Assembly: GCA_017457865.1 (NCBI GenBank) | Contig: JAFTGN010000025.1 | Location: 1 to 63,460 of the forward strand | DNA from: Lachnospiraceae bacterium | Lineage (GTDB): Bacteria; Bacillota; Clostridia; Lachnospirales; Lachnospiraceae | DNA length: 63,460 nt | Direction of reading: 5' to 3' | Shown: in pieces, positions 46,144-53,851 of the stretch | Numbering within the stretch: the stretch's first letter is position 1 | Layout of the letters: every line of letters starts with the position of its first letter | Made by a program: the position numbers and the translations under genes | Notes under the pieces: generated by a model | The model's database searches: none | Told to the model about the DNA's origin: nothing | Seen by the model: only the letters and a program-made list of their open reading frames with translations

Positions 46144-47496
46144 CTAAAAAGGAAGGGAAAATCTTCCTCTTTTGCCTCTTTTACCGCCCATCATGCCAGG
46201 CATCTGCTTCACCATCTTGCGCATCTGCTCAAACTGCTTCACCATACGGTTCACTTCTCCGATGTCTACACCTGCACCTTTGGCGATTCGGTTCTTTCTG
46301 GATGGATTGAGCAATGCCGGATTGCTGCGTTCCTCCGGTGTCATGGAATAAATGATGGAAGCCACACGATTCATCTGCTTTGTTCCCTCATCTACATCCA
46401 GATCAACCTTCTTCCCGCCGGTCAATCCCGGAATCATATCCAGAATGGTACTGATCCCACCCATGTTGTTCAGCTGCTCCATCTGATCCAGATAATCATT
46501 GTAATCAAACTGTCCCTTTTTCAGCTTTTCCTGCATCTGGGCTGCTTTTTCCTTGTCCAGATTGCGCTCTGCATTCTCAATGGCAGTCTCAATGTCTCCC
46601 ATGCCAAGAATACGGGATGCCATACGATCTGGATGGAACTGCTGTAACTCATCTCCCACCTTCTCGCTGGTACCGGTATACAGAATAGGCTTTCCTGTGA
46701 CACTGCGGATAGAAATCGCCGCACCGCCTCTGGTATCACCGTCTAACTTGGTCAGGATGACACCACTGATGCCGATCTTCTCCTCGAAGGTCTTCGCCAC
46801 ATCTACCGCCATCTGACCTGTGGTGGCATCTACCACCAGCACCGTCTGGGTCACACCCACTGCCTGCTTGATCTGTTCCAGTTCCTCCATCATGTCATCA
46901 TCAATCTGCAGACGACCTGCGGTATCGATGATGACGATGCCGTAATTCTGTTCCTCTGCACGAGTCATAGCTGCCTGTGCAATCTCTACCGGGCTGTAGT
47001 CGATTCCCATGGAAAATACATCCACACCGGTCTTCTCTCCGTTGATCTCCAACTGCTTGATTGCTGCCGGACGATACACATCGCAGGCCACCAACAATGG
47101 TTTCTTTCCGGTCTTCTTCAGGGTACCTGCCAGCTTGGCAGCTGCGGTGGTCTTACCTGCACCCTGCAAACCCATCATCATGATGATCGTCTTCTCACGC
47201 CCTGGTCTGATCTCTAACTCTGTGGTCTCGGAACCCATCAGGTTGATCATCTCTTCCCGTACAATCTTGATGACCATCTGTCCCGGATTCAATCCGTTCA
47301 TGACTTCCTCACCAACTGCACGTTCCTGCACCGATTTGGTAAACTGCTTCACAACCTTAAAATTCACATCTGCTTCCAGAAGAGCCATCTTGACTTCCTT
47401 TAATGCAGCCTTTACGTCATCTTCTGTCAGTCTGCCCTTGCCCCGCAGATTCTTAAATACATTCTGGAGTTTGTCAGATAAACTTTCAAATGCCAT
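46144..47496 (-). CDS. ffh: Signal recognition particle protein Ffh (SRP54)
   Basis: GTPase that binds signal sequences and 4.5S RNA for cotranslational membrane targeting. N domain residues 1-90, G domain with MGLQGAGKTTAAAKLAG, IIDTAGRLQ and LTKLDGDTRGGAA, then the methionine-rich M domain from about 300 ending in MPGMMGGKRGKRGRF. 450 residues. Follows ylxM, its putative regulator, after 31 bp. Confidence 0.97.
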   Translation of the reverse strand: MAFESLSDKLQNVFKNLRGKGRLTEDDVKAALKEVKMALLEADVNFKVVKQFTKSVQERAVGEEVMNGLNPGQMVIKIVREEMINLMGSETTELEIRPGREKTIIMMMGLQGAGKTTAAAKLAGTLKKTGKKPLLVACDVYRPAAIKQLEINGEKTGVDVFSMGIDYSPVEIAQAAMTRAEEQNYGIVIIDTAGRLQIDDDMMEELEQIKQAVGVTQTVLVVDATTGQMAVDVAKTFEEKIGISGVILTKLDGDTRGGAAISIRSVTGKPILYTGTSEKVGDELQQFHPDRMASRILGMGDIETAIENAERNLDKEKAAQMQEKLKKGQFDYNDYLDQMEQLNNMGGISTILDMIPGLTGGKKVDLDVDEGTKQMNRVASIIYSMTPEERSNPALLNPSRKNRIAKGAGVDIGEVNRMVKQFEQMRKMVKQMPGMMGGKRGKRGRFSLPF

Positions 47497-47527
47497 AATC
47501 GTCTCTCCTTTCTGCTGGTGTTCGATC

Positions 47528-47872
47528 CTAGAATAACGCTATCATCTCTCTGGAAATCTGCCCGATCTGCTTCATCAACTCTGCATCATATGCAGTTTCA
47601 CACTGGATGATCCGTTCATTCAGTTCCTCTGCCAGTTTTCCGGCTTTGCGAAAACGCTCTACCAAGTGAAGCTTCTCCTCATAACCAGTCAGAATCTTAT
47701 TACAGCGCTTGATCAGATCATGCACGCCCTGTCTGCTGATGCCCTGCTCCTCTGCAATCTCTGTCAAAGACAGGTCATCAAACAATGCTGCTTCATACAC
47801 CGCTTTCTGATGATGTGTCAGCATTTCTCCATAAAAATCATATAACAGTGTGTATTCTACGATATGTTCCAT
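47528..47872 (-). CDS. ylxM: YlxM family SRP-associated DNA-binding protein
   Basis: Small helix-turn-helix protein (114 residues) found just upstream of ffh in Firmicutes and involved in SRP function. Motifs YDFYGEMLTHHQKAVYEAAL and SLTEIAEEQGISRQGVHDLI (HTH) are visible. ATGs at 47881 and 47872 are both possible. The promoter -10 at 47889 leaves only about 3-12 nt of leader, so the mRNA may be nearly leaderless. Confidence 0.9.
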   Translation of the reverse strand: MEHIVEYTLLYDFYGEMLTHHQKAVYEAALFDDLSLTEIAEEQGISRQGVHDLIKRCNKILTGYEEKLHLVERFRKAGKLAEELNERIIQCETAYDAELMKQIGQISREMIALF

Positions 47873-47888
47873 TCCCATCACCTAGGAT

Positions 47889-47917
47889 ATCATACACAAA
47901 AACAAAAGAGCTGTCAA
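47889..47917 (-). promoter_or_regulatory. Promoter of ylxM-ffh, overlapping a terminator-like hairpin
   Basis: Minus strand TTGACA (47912-47917), 17-bp spacer, TATGAT (47889-47894). The TTGACA is part of the right arm of GCTGTCAAG/CTTGACAGC (47910-47935). The gap 47936-48088 holds no supported gene. Confidence 0.75.
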
Positions 47918-48088
47918 GTATTTTTTCTTGACAGCCCGAAAATTTGTACATGTCTGAATTTGATACTCAGACCCTCTCTCTTCATTGCTCGTGACCCATC
48001 CATCTGATCATGGGTGCATCTTCTCGGCGTAATCCTCAATGCTGTCATCAATCCTATGCTATTTCCAAGAAGTCTCCCTGATTTTGTG

Positions 48089-48298
48089 TTACCATGCATG
48101 TTTTCCGGTTGTCATCAGGCTATCAATATCCATATAGGCATTCTGTAGTGCTTCCTGATGATATCCCCAGTAACCATCATAGATTTCCTGAGTGATCCCT
48201 TTTTCATCCCACTCACGCAAGACATCACCGGTAGAACGGTTTTTATCACACGCATATTTCTCAATCAGAAAGATAAAAAACTTCAATTTCTCGTTCAT
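48089..48298 (-). CDS. DUF3791 domain protein
   Basis: 69-residue acidic protein matching DUF3791: NEKLKFFIFLIEKYACDK, then TGDVLREWDEKGITQEIY and DGYWGYHQEALQNAYMDID. Function unknown; these proteins are commonly encoded beside DUF3990 proteins. GAGGGG lies 6 nt before the ATG, and only one base separates it from the preceding stop codon. Third gene of a tightly packed cassette; possibly an antitoxin or cofactor (inference). Confidence 0.82.
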   Translation of the reverse strand: MNEKLKFFIFLIEKYACDKNRSTGDVLREWDEKGITQEIYDGYWGYHQEALQNAYMDIDSLMTTGKHAW

Positions 48299-48299
48299 A

Positions 48300-48545
48300 T
48301 TATTCCCCTCTCACATAGACGGAATTCCTTGGATCTCCGGTGACCTGCTCTACTTCCCACATGTCGAATATCGCACGTTCAGGAAAACTAAGCAGTCCAT
48401 ATTCCGCATCTTCCAGCATCTCATGTGTTTTTGATGTCAAAAACTTTCTGGTAGCATCCATTGGATCCATTCCATATTTATCAATAATAAGCTGGATTAC
48501 CTGCCGATCATAATAATCCATTGCAAAATATACATTCTTTTTCAT
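48300..48545 (-). CDS. Small protein linking the DUF3990 and DUF3791 genes
   Basis: 81 residues starting MKKNVYFAMDYYDRQVIQLI, soluble, with DPMDATRKFLTSKTHEMLED and a C-terminal DMWEVEQVTGD. I know no function. Its length and helical look would fit a DUF3791-like or antitoxin-type fold. ATG at 48545 overlaps the DUF3990 stop by 4 bp (ATGA), and GGAGG lies 10 nt upstream inside that gene. Confidence 0.78.
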   Translation of the reverse strand: MKKNVYFAMDYYDRQVIQLIIDKYGMDPMDATRKFLTSKTHEMLEDAEYGLLSFPERAIFDMWEVEQVTGDPRNSVYVRGE

Positions 48546-49021
48546 ACCATCTTTACCTCCGTGCATTTAAGAAGTGCTATTGCGGTCTTTGTCTTGAATG
48601 TATATTGATCCTTAAGTTTCTGAGGTAGTAACCTTTTGATCGTACTTTCAGCATCAAGGAATCCATCCAGATACAAAAGAATTGTAGGGAATGTCTGATC
48701 ATCCGCAACAGGTCCAACGATAAGATCCCAATCATCCTGTAGCGCAGTACCTTTTCGATTAGAAGCTACATACTCTAACCAATCCAAATCCGCTTTAGTG
48801 AAAAACAATATTTTTAACTTTGTCAATTCTTCATCATCAATTTCATAGCAAGAAACACAGGCCGCACCAGTTCCACGAATGCGAACTGATCTCTGTGCCC
48901 ATGATTTTGCCTGTTCAAAATCACTTGTTGTATAAAATCCTTTTCCAAAATCAAGCTCTCTCTGTATCCTCAACAAATGCGGTTCCCTGACTTCCACATT
49001 ACTTCCATGATATAAAATCAT
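48542..49021 (-). CDS. DUF3990 protein, putative ADP-ribosyltransferase-like
   Basis: 159 residues. The start ILYHGSNVEV and the following DFGKGFYTTSDFEQAKSWA look like the first two active-site elements (H and Y) of ADP-ribosyltransferase-fold proteins; the family is DUF3990. It could modify a protein or nucleic acid using NAD, perhaps as a toxin. The frame is open 10 codons further, but AAGGGGG 6 nt before the ATG at 49021 fixes the start. Heads a three-gene coupled cassette. Confidence 0.8.
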   Translation of the reverse strand: MILYHGSNVEVREPHLLRIQRELDFGKGFYTTSDFEQAKSWAQRSVRIRGTGAACVSCYEIDDEELTKLKILFFTKADLDWLEYVASNRKGTALQDDWDLIVGPVADDQTFPTILLYLDGFLDAESTIKRLLPQKLKDQYTFKTKTAIALLKCTEVKMV

Positions 49022-49151
49022 ACATTCCCCCTTATACAAACATCTTTTCAAATATAGATTTTCTGATATTCTTCAACTCACAAAAAACTCCCTCTTGCAA
49101 TACATACAAGCCTATATTCAGCATATCATATGACTCGAACCATTTCAGTCA

Positions 49152-49814
49152 TCACTTGATTATTTCAGAAATACGCTCATCCAATAGTTTTTCATAGATC
49201 GCTTTTCCAAGCATCGTCTGATTATCAGGGTCAAGATGCACACCATCCGCAGGGCTTGTTTTTACCACCTTTGCTGCATCCAGGAAATAGCAGTGGTACA
49301 TGTCCGCAAGTTGCTGATACCAGCCAGAAAGTTCCGCAGATACCTTTCTGGCACGGGCAAAATCAAAACAGTCTTCCAGCCATGAGTCCTTCCCATTTTC
49401 CCCTATGACGGGCGGTGCAATGAGCAGAATTTTCATCTGATCATTCATACGAAAATGATTGTATGCCTGCACCTTTTCCAGAAACAGCTGCATTTCCCCT
49501 GCAATGTCCATGGAAGAATAGGAGAACTTGCGTTTCAGGTCATTGGAACCCAGCATCAGTATCATAAGATCAAGTGGTTTTTGACTCTCAATGCAGGGAA
49601 TGATGTATTTGATCCCATTTTTTTCGCCTTCTGCCGGGTCTTCCGTAGCAATGGTCCTGCCATTTTGCCCCTCTTCGATGACTTTACAGGTATCTCCCAG
49701 TAAATTTTGAAGCACACCTGTCCAACGTTTTTCTTCACTGATTCTGTTTCTCTTTTCCGGATCAAATCCCCATGTAAGAGAATCACCAAAGCATAGAATT
49801 CTGTATTTTTCCAT
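49152..49814 (-). CDS. SGNH/GDSL hydrolase
   Basis: Esterase/lipase-like enzyme of 220 residues. Block I CFGDSLTWG (Ser near residue 10), block II glycine in EEGQNGRT, block III MLGSNDLK and block V DGVHLDPDN with the catalytic Asp/His are all present. No signal peptide, so it acts inside the cell; the substrate (acyl or acetyl ester) is unknown. ATG at 49814 with GAGG 7 nt upstream. Confidence 0.92.
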   Translation of the reverse strand: MEKYRILCFGDSLTWGFDPEKRNRISEEKRWTGVLQNLLGDTCKVIEEGQNGRTIATEDPAEGEKNGIKYIIPCIESQKPLDLMILMLGSNDLKRKFSYSSMDIAGEMQLFLEKVQAYNHFRMNDQMKILLIAPPVIGENGKDSWLEDCFDFARARKVSAELSGWYQQLADMYHCYFLDAAKVVKTSPADGVHLDPDNQTMLGKAIYEKLLDERISEIIK

Positions 49815-49841
49815 TCTCACACCTCTTTTTCTCATATTTTT

Positions 49842-49888
49842 TAAGCGTTTGCGAAACTATGATACCGAACGCCTTTCATCAAAATTTT
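49842..49888. repeat. Partial copy of repeat family 2 at a gene end
   Basis: Reverse-complement match to the right half of the 194-bp element (GATACCGAACGCCTTT core). The stop codon of the next minus-strand gene (49879-49881) lies inside it. Confidence 0.7.
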
Positions 49889-50193
49889 TTCATTTTTGCA
49901 CGCAACTTATCAGCCAAGATTAGTACAACATATATCATCAACGCAGCCGCAACCACATACATCAGAAAACTCACCGGACGAAATCTCAATGTATGCGTCA
50001 CTTCTTCATCCGGAAGCATAGGATAAATATGGGTAGCCTGCCATCCAAATCCGTTTTCTATCGTAATTTCCCCACCAACCCTTCGAACACACCATTTCAG
50101 ATAATTTCCCTGCTGAAAGGCTCTGTAATTCACATACATCCCAATACCGTTCACGAGCAAAGAGATCACAACCGCAATGATTCCTTTCTTCAT
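49879..50193 (-). CDS. Small two-helix membrane protein
   Basis: 104 residues, function unknown. Hydrophobic segments at about 4-22 (IIAVVISLLVNGIGMYV) and 75-97 (FLMYVVAAALMIYVVLILA) flank an outside loop with IENGFGWQATHIYPML, and the tail KLRAKMKKF is basic and cytoplasmic. ATG at 50193 after GAGGAGG at 8 nt. The last codons and stop come from repeat family 2 sequence, so the C-terminus may have been trimmed or rewritten by the repeat. Confidence 0.7.
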   Translation of the reverse strand: MKKGIIAVVISLLVNGIGMYVNYRAFQQGNYLKWCVRRVGGEITIENGFGWQATHIYPMLPDEEVTHTLRFRPVSFLMYVVAAALMIYVVLILADKLRAKMKKF

Positions 50194-50269
50194 AGGCACT
50201 TCCTCCTCACCATATCCAAACCAGTTTTTTCTCTTTCTATTATGACATCTGCCCCGAAAAAACACAAGA

Positions 50270-50303
50270 AAAAAGAAGCACTGATTTGCGAAAAACCAGT
50301 GCT
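50270..50303 (-). terminator. Terminator after hisD
   Basis: AGCACTG pairs with CAGTGCT on the minus strand, then TCTTTTTTC; 8 nt past the hisD stop. Confidence 0.82.
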
Positions 50304-50310
50304 CCCAAAA

Positions 50311-51597
50311 TTACTTTCTTACCTTTACCGCCAGCGCATGTGCGTGCATGCCTTCTGATTCTGCAAGCTGCACGATATAATCGGCATTCTTTTTTAATGC
50401 AGTTTCGGAATATCGAATCACACTATATCCTCTTACAAACTCCGAAACAGACATACCGGAAGAAAACCTGGCCGTCCCACAGGTTGGCAAAATATGATTG
50501 GTTCCGCAGAAATAATCCCCTACCGGTTCGGTACTATATGCTCCTACAAACACAGCCCCGGCATTGGTTAATTGAGACAGTACCCCTTCGTAATCATCTA
50601 ATAGCAATTCCGCATGCTCGGGGGCGATTGCATTGACTGCATCTACTGCTTCCTGAATAGAATCCACTACGAAAATGTCACCATAGTTTTCAAAACTTCT
50701 TTTGGTTGCCTCTGTCAGATGATTTTCCTGACACAAGCGGAGAATTTCACTTTTTATCTTTTGCGCCTGTGTTTCAGACAGACAAAATGTGGTGCTGGCT
50801 TCAAAACCTGTGCCATGTTCCGCCTGCGACATCATATCCGCCGCAATAAAAGTAGGATTGGCAGCTTCATCCGCAATAATCGCAATCTCGGAAGGTCCTG
50901 CAATAAAGTCGATCTTCACTTCCCCAAACAGTAATTTCTTCGCCATCTGGGTGTAATTGTTTCCCGGACCGGCGATGACATCCACCTTCTTCACAGTCTC
51001 GGTTCCGTACGCAACGGCTGCCAGTCCCTGTGCCCCGGAAATCTTATAATAGTTTTTCACATTCAGATAATCCGCCACATATAACAAATGTTCATCTATG
51101 GTACCATCTGCTCTCGGCTTTGTCAGTATGTATATATTGGGCACTCCTGCCACAATCGCAGGAATCAGGTTCATATACAGGGAAGATACCAACGCCGCCA
51201 TATTTCCGGGCACTGTAACCGCCAGACTGTCAATGGGTGTGTATCTGCGTTCTAATACCACCCCGTCTTCGTATTCCTCTGTAAACCCTTTCGGCAACTG
51301 TCTCTTGTGGAATCGGAACAAATTGGCACAGGCTCTTTTGACCGACTCCTTAAATTCCTCTGATACCATGTCCCTTGCCCGGGCAAATTCCTCCTCAGAT
51401 ACAAACAATCCAATTTCATTGATGTTCACGTGATCAAATTGTTTCATATAGGAATAGAGTGCTTCATCCCCTTTTTCTTTCACATTTTGCAACACATCCT
51501 TCACAGTCGCTTCCACTTCCGCAGAACTGCTGCTCCTTCGTTTCAGAAGATTTCTGTACCTGACATTTTCCTTACTGAATTTACTGATCGTCACCAT
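50311..51597 (-). CDS. hisD: Histidinol dehydrogenase
   Basis: Zinc enzyme oxidising L-histidinol to L-histidine in two NAD-dependent steps. 428 residues, normal length. Motifs: VTVPGNMAA, KISGAQGLAAVAYGT, DVIAGPGNNY, FIAGPSEIAIIADE, QAEHGTG (zinc ligand region) and IAPEHAELL (catalytic Glu-His). ATG at 51597 with AAAGGAG 9 nt upstream. It stands alone, away from other his genes, with its own promoter and a leader attenuator. Confidence 0.96.
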   Translation of the reverse strand: MVTISKFSKENVRYRNLLKRRSSSSAEVEATVKDVLQNVKEKGDEALYSYMKQFDHVNINEIGLFVSEEEFARARDMVSEEFKESVKRACANLFRFHKRQLPKGFTEEYEDGVVLERRYTPIDSLAVTVPGNMAALVSSLYMNLIPAIVAGVPNIYILTKPRADGTIDEHLLYVADYLNVKNYYKISGAQGLAAVAYGTETVKKVDVIAGPGNNYTQMAKKLLFGEVKIDFIAGPSEIAIIADEAANPTFIAADMMSQAEHGTGFEASTTFCLSETQAQKIKSEILRLCQENHLTEATKRSFENYGDIFVVDSIQEAVDAVNAIAPEHAELLLDDYEGVLSQLTNAGAVFVGAYSTEPVGDYFCGTNHILPTCGTARFSSGMSVSEFVRGYSVIRYSETALKKNADYIVQLAESEGMHAHALAVKVRK

Positions 51598-51744
51598 TGT
51601 CCGATTCTCCTTTCTGTCATAAAATCTGCTTCTCCACCGCAAACGCCATGCAGGAATCCTGATGGATCCCGAAGAAAGAACCTTCTGCTTACGGCATGCA
51701 TCCGATCGACGCATATACTTATTAGAAGAATATCTGACAGAAAT

Positions 51745-51783
51745 AAAAAAACGCCTGTCAGAGAACTTTTCCCTAACAAGCGT
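51745..51783 (-). terminator. Leader attenuator of hisD
   Basis: A 15-bp stem with three G-T pairs (ACGCTTGTTAGGGAA...) and a 3-nt loop, then TTTTTT, about 150 nt before the start codon and about 25 nt after the predicted transcription start. A following CTGTCAGA (51730-51742 region) can pair with TCTGACAG of its right arm, a possible antiterminator. Confidence 0.8.
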
Positions 51784-51813
51784 GGATCAAGCACATTGCT
51801 TACTATCACTTAT

Positions 51814-51842
51814 ACAGTAACAAACCACGTCTGATTTGTCAA
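51814..51842 (-). promoter_or_regulatory. Promoter of hisD within a 14-bp inverted repeat
   Basis: Minus strand TTGACA (51837-51842), 17-bp spacer, TACTGT (51814-51819). The -35 lies in the proximal arm of CGTCTGATTTGTCA (51828-51841) / TGACAAATCAGACG (51854-51867), which may also end transcription of the upstream gene. Confidence 0.75.
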
Positions 51843-51880
51843 GCAGAAACTTCTGACAAATCAGACGCTCCTGAAACATA

Positions 51881-52837
51881 TCAACATTGTTTTCTCAAAG
51901 ACATTCCGCAATTGGGACAAAATCTCGTTGGCATATCATTTAACACAAACCCACATTCCGGACAACATTTCCATTGCCCATCCTCTGTCCCTTCCGACTT
52001 GGACGTTTGCTTCGGATCAGTCCTGCTCTTTTCTGGACCTTTCTCTGTATCAGCCATTCCAGGATCCAAACACTGTGTCATGCCCATATTTCCAGGCATA
52101 CCAAACATCTCTTTCCCCATGGGTCCATCCACAGGAGCATTCATCATATGAACAGCCGGTCGCAAGGCTTCTTCTGGAATCCGAATCCGATCCAGCATCT
52201 CTTCACGGGTAAATACAGACATGGGCGTACTCACATCAAAAACCTGCATATAGCCTGTCAGCATATCCGGATGCACTTGCAGTTTTCCAAATACGCCAAA
52301 CGTATCATCAATCAAATTCTCCGGAACCAGATATACCTGATCCGGCGTACTCTCATAACTGACTACATGAAACCGCCCCAGTTCTCTGCCACACCAACTG
52401 ATCACGTTTCCGCAGATCGTAAGTTCCAATCCTGCCCCGTCCCTCGTCCACTCTTTCCAGACCCCTACAAGTTGATCCAGATAGGCATCATCACGTATGG
52501 TAATATGATCAAAAGGCCCATGATCCACCTTGTTGAGGGTGTAGAGCGTTTCTCCCATGATCGTATAATAATACAACAATTGCAGCTGCCCGTTTTCATA
52601 TGAAAGCTCCCTGATTTCGGTCATCATATCCCCTGTATACGTGCGGGAAAGCACATTGTCTCCGAGAGAAATCACAGTCCGGGCACCACTTTCCAACAAA
52701 TCGGCATCATAAGAAATGTCCGTAGTGAGACAGATAGCACGGCGGTAATCCCGTACAGTCAGTGTTTCATTGCGAATTTCCAAATAATAATGATACCCTT
52801 CCTCCCAAAATCCATTCAACTTGTCTGAATCGTTCAT
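51881..52837 (-). CDS. Uncharacterised protein with C-terminal zinc ribbon
   Basis: 318 residues, not recognised. Residues 1-215 form a beta-rich region in two similar-looking halves (each opens with a G-F-W or G-V-W turn, LNGFWEEGYHYYLEI and LVGVWKEWTRDGAGLEL), suggesting an internal repeat. A Met/Pro/Gly-rich linker follows, and a zinc ribbon closes it: CCPECGF and FCPNCGMSL. No signal peptide. ATG at 52837 with AAAGGAG 6 nt upstream. Lies between hisD and a Nudix gene. Confidence 0.8.
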   Translation of the reverse strand: MNDSDKLNGFWEEGYHYYLEIRNETLTVRDYRRAICLTTDISYDADLLESGARTVISLGDNVLSRTYTGDMMTEIRELSYENGQLQLLYYYTIMGETLYTLNKVDHGPFDHITIRDDAYLDQLVGVWKEWTRDGAGLELTICGNVISWCGRELGRFHVVSYESTPDQVYLVPENLIDDTFGVFGKLQVHPDMLTGYMQVFDVSTPMSVFTREEMLDRIRIPEEALRPAVHMMNAPVDGPMGKEMFGMPGNMGMTQCLDPGMADTEKGPEKSRTDPKQTSKSEGTEDGQWKCCPECGFVLNDMPTRFCPNCGMSLRKQC

Positions 52838-52931
52838 CCTATTCTCCTTTCTTCCTATTCGCCAATCCGCAAAACTAGCTGTTTCATATCCACTCTTTCT
52901 ATACAGTTTCAATGCAGATGGATGATCAATC

Positions 52932-53414
52932 TTATTTTTTCAGTAGTTCGCACAATGCGGTATATTCTCGAAGATACATGCCTCTTCTCATCTCATCCGT
53001 CTCTGCATATACATGATGTTGTGAAAAAATGTTCCATATTTCATCAATGGGAAGCCATCTCGGCTCCATCCCAACTTCTTTTTCCCGTTCAGTCAGTTTC
53101 ACTTCAGATTTTCCAATGATTTCGCCAATAAAATATCGATTGACCCATTTCCATTCTTTGTAATACTCATCAATTTCCAGAACACACTCCGATGGGCGAA
53201 TCAGCATTCCTGTTTCTTCTGCCACTTCACGAACACAACAATCACGCTCATTCTCATCCACTTCAAGACCACCGCCTGGTATCATCCATTGTCCGGTAAT
53301 CGTTTCGTAAGATAGGAGCATCTTGCCATCTCTCAGTATGATTCCACGACATGCGGTTCGTGTCTTGTCCCATTTTCCAAAGTAATTCTTTCCTACAATA
53401 TCAATTGTTTTCAT
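52932..53414 (-). CDS. Nudix hydrolase
   Basis: 160-residue Nudix protein; the box reads G-G-G-L-E-V-D-E, then CCVREVAEETGM, at about residues 50-70. Substrate unknown. It is the downstream neighbour of a broken kptA and lies in a run with sirtuin and macrodomain genes, so ADP-ribose or a related dinucleotide is a reasonable guess. ATG at 53414 with AAGGG 11 nt upstream. Confidence 0.88.
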   Translation of the reverse strand: MKTIDIVGKNYFGKWDKTRTACRGIILRDGKMLLSYETITGQWMIPGGGLEVDENERDCCVREVAEETGMLIRPSECVLEIDEYYKEWKWVNRYFIGEIIGKSEVKLTEREKEVGMEPRWLPIDEIWNIFSQHHVYAETDEMRRGMYLREYTALCELLKK

Positions 53415-53457
53415 AATACATTTTCCCTTCAATGATTCAACCAAAATTTTGGCGACA

Positions 53458-53837
53458 CTAAAGTTTCTCTTCCTTCTCCAGATACTTTACCGGCACCTCT
53501 TTTGTCAGCCAGACTCCATTGACAGACAGGAAAAATTCAAATCCATCTTTCTGCATCTCACCGGTTTTCACCCGATAAATCACCGGTTCCCCATGCCTTC
53601 TGCCCACTCCTTCTGCTGTTTCTCTATCTTTTGACAGATGTACATACAATCTGCTTTTTGGAATCAGCCCCTGCTTCTCAATAGATTCTACATACTTTTT
53701 TGCAGTACCATGATAAAGGTATTCCGGTGGTTCTGCCACAGACAGTTCTACGTCAACCGGAATGGAATGCCGATCACCTCCGGCTTGTGTCGCAGAATCA
53801 GACTAATGTATCTTCCAAGTGATTTCAAATCCGACAT
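53458..53837 (-). pseudogene. kptA: RNA 2'-phosphotransferase gene with internal deletion and frameshift
   Basis: The start is typical: MSDLKSLGRYISLILRHKPE after AAGGAGG, but at VIGIP it runs into TTGACGTAG and stops. In another frame the C-terminal half continues from SIPVDVELSVAEPPEYL, then YHGTAKKYVESIEKQGLIP and VHLSKDRETAEGVGRRHG to a normal end. About 55 central residues are missing. The intact enzyme removes a splice-junction 2'-phosphate from RNA using NAD. The remaining 93-residue frame could be expressed but lacks the N-terminal domain. Confidence 0.85.
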
Positions 53838-53851
53838 ATTGCCCTTCCTCC

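Noticed and set aside
47914-48099. 61-codon open frame between ylxM and the DUF3791 gene
   Set aside because: No ribosome site, it runs through the promoter hairpin of ylxM and resembles no family.
51591-51809. 72-codon frame in the hisD leader
   Set aside because: It spans the attenuator and the hisD ribosome site in another frame and has no coding character; the 7-codon MCLIHAC frame is also unconvincing as a leader peptide.
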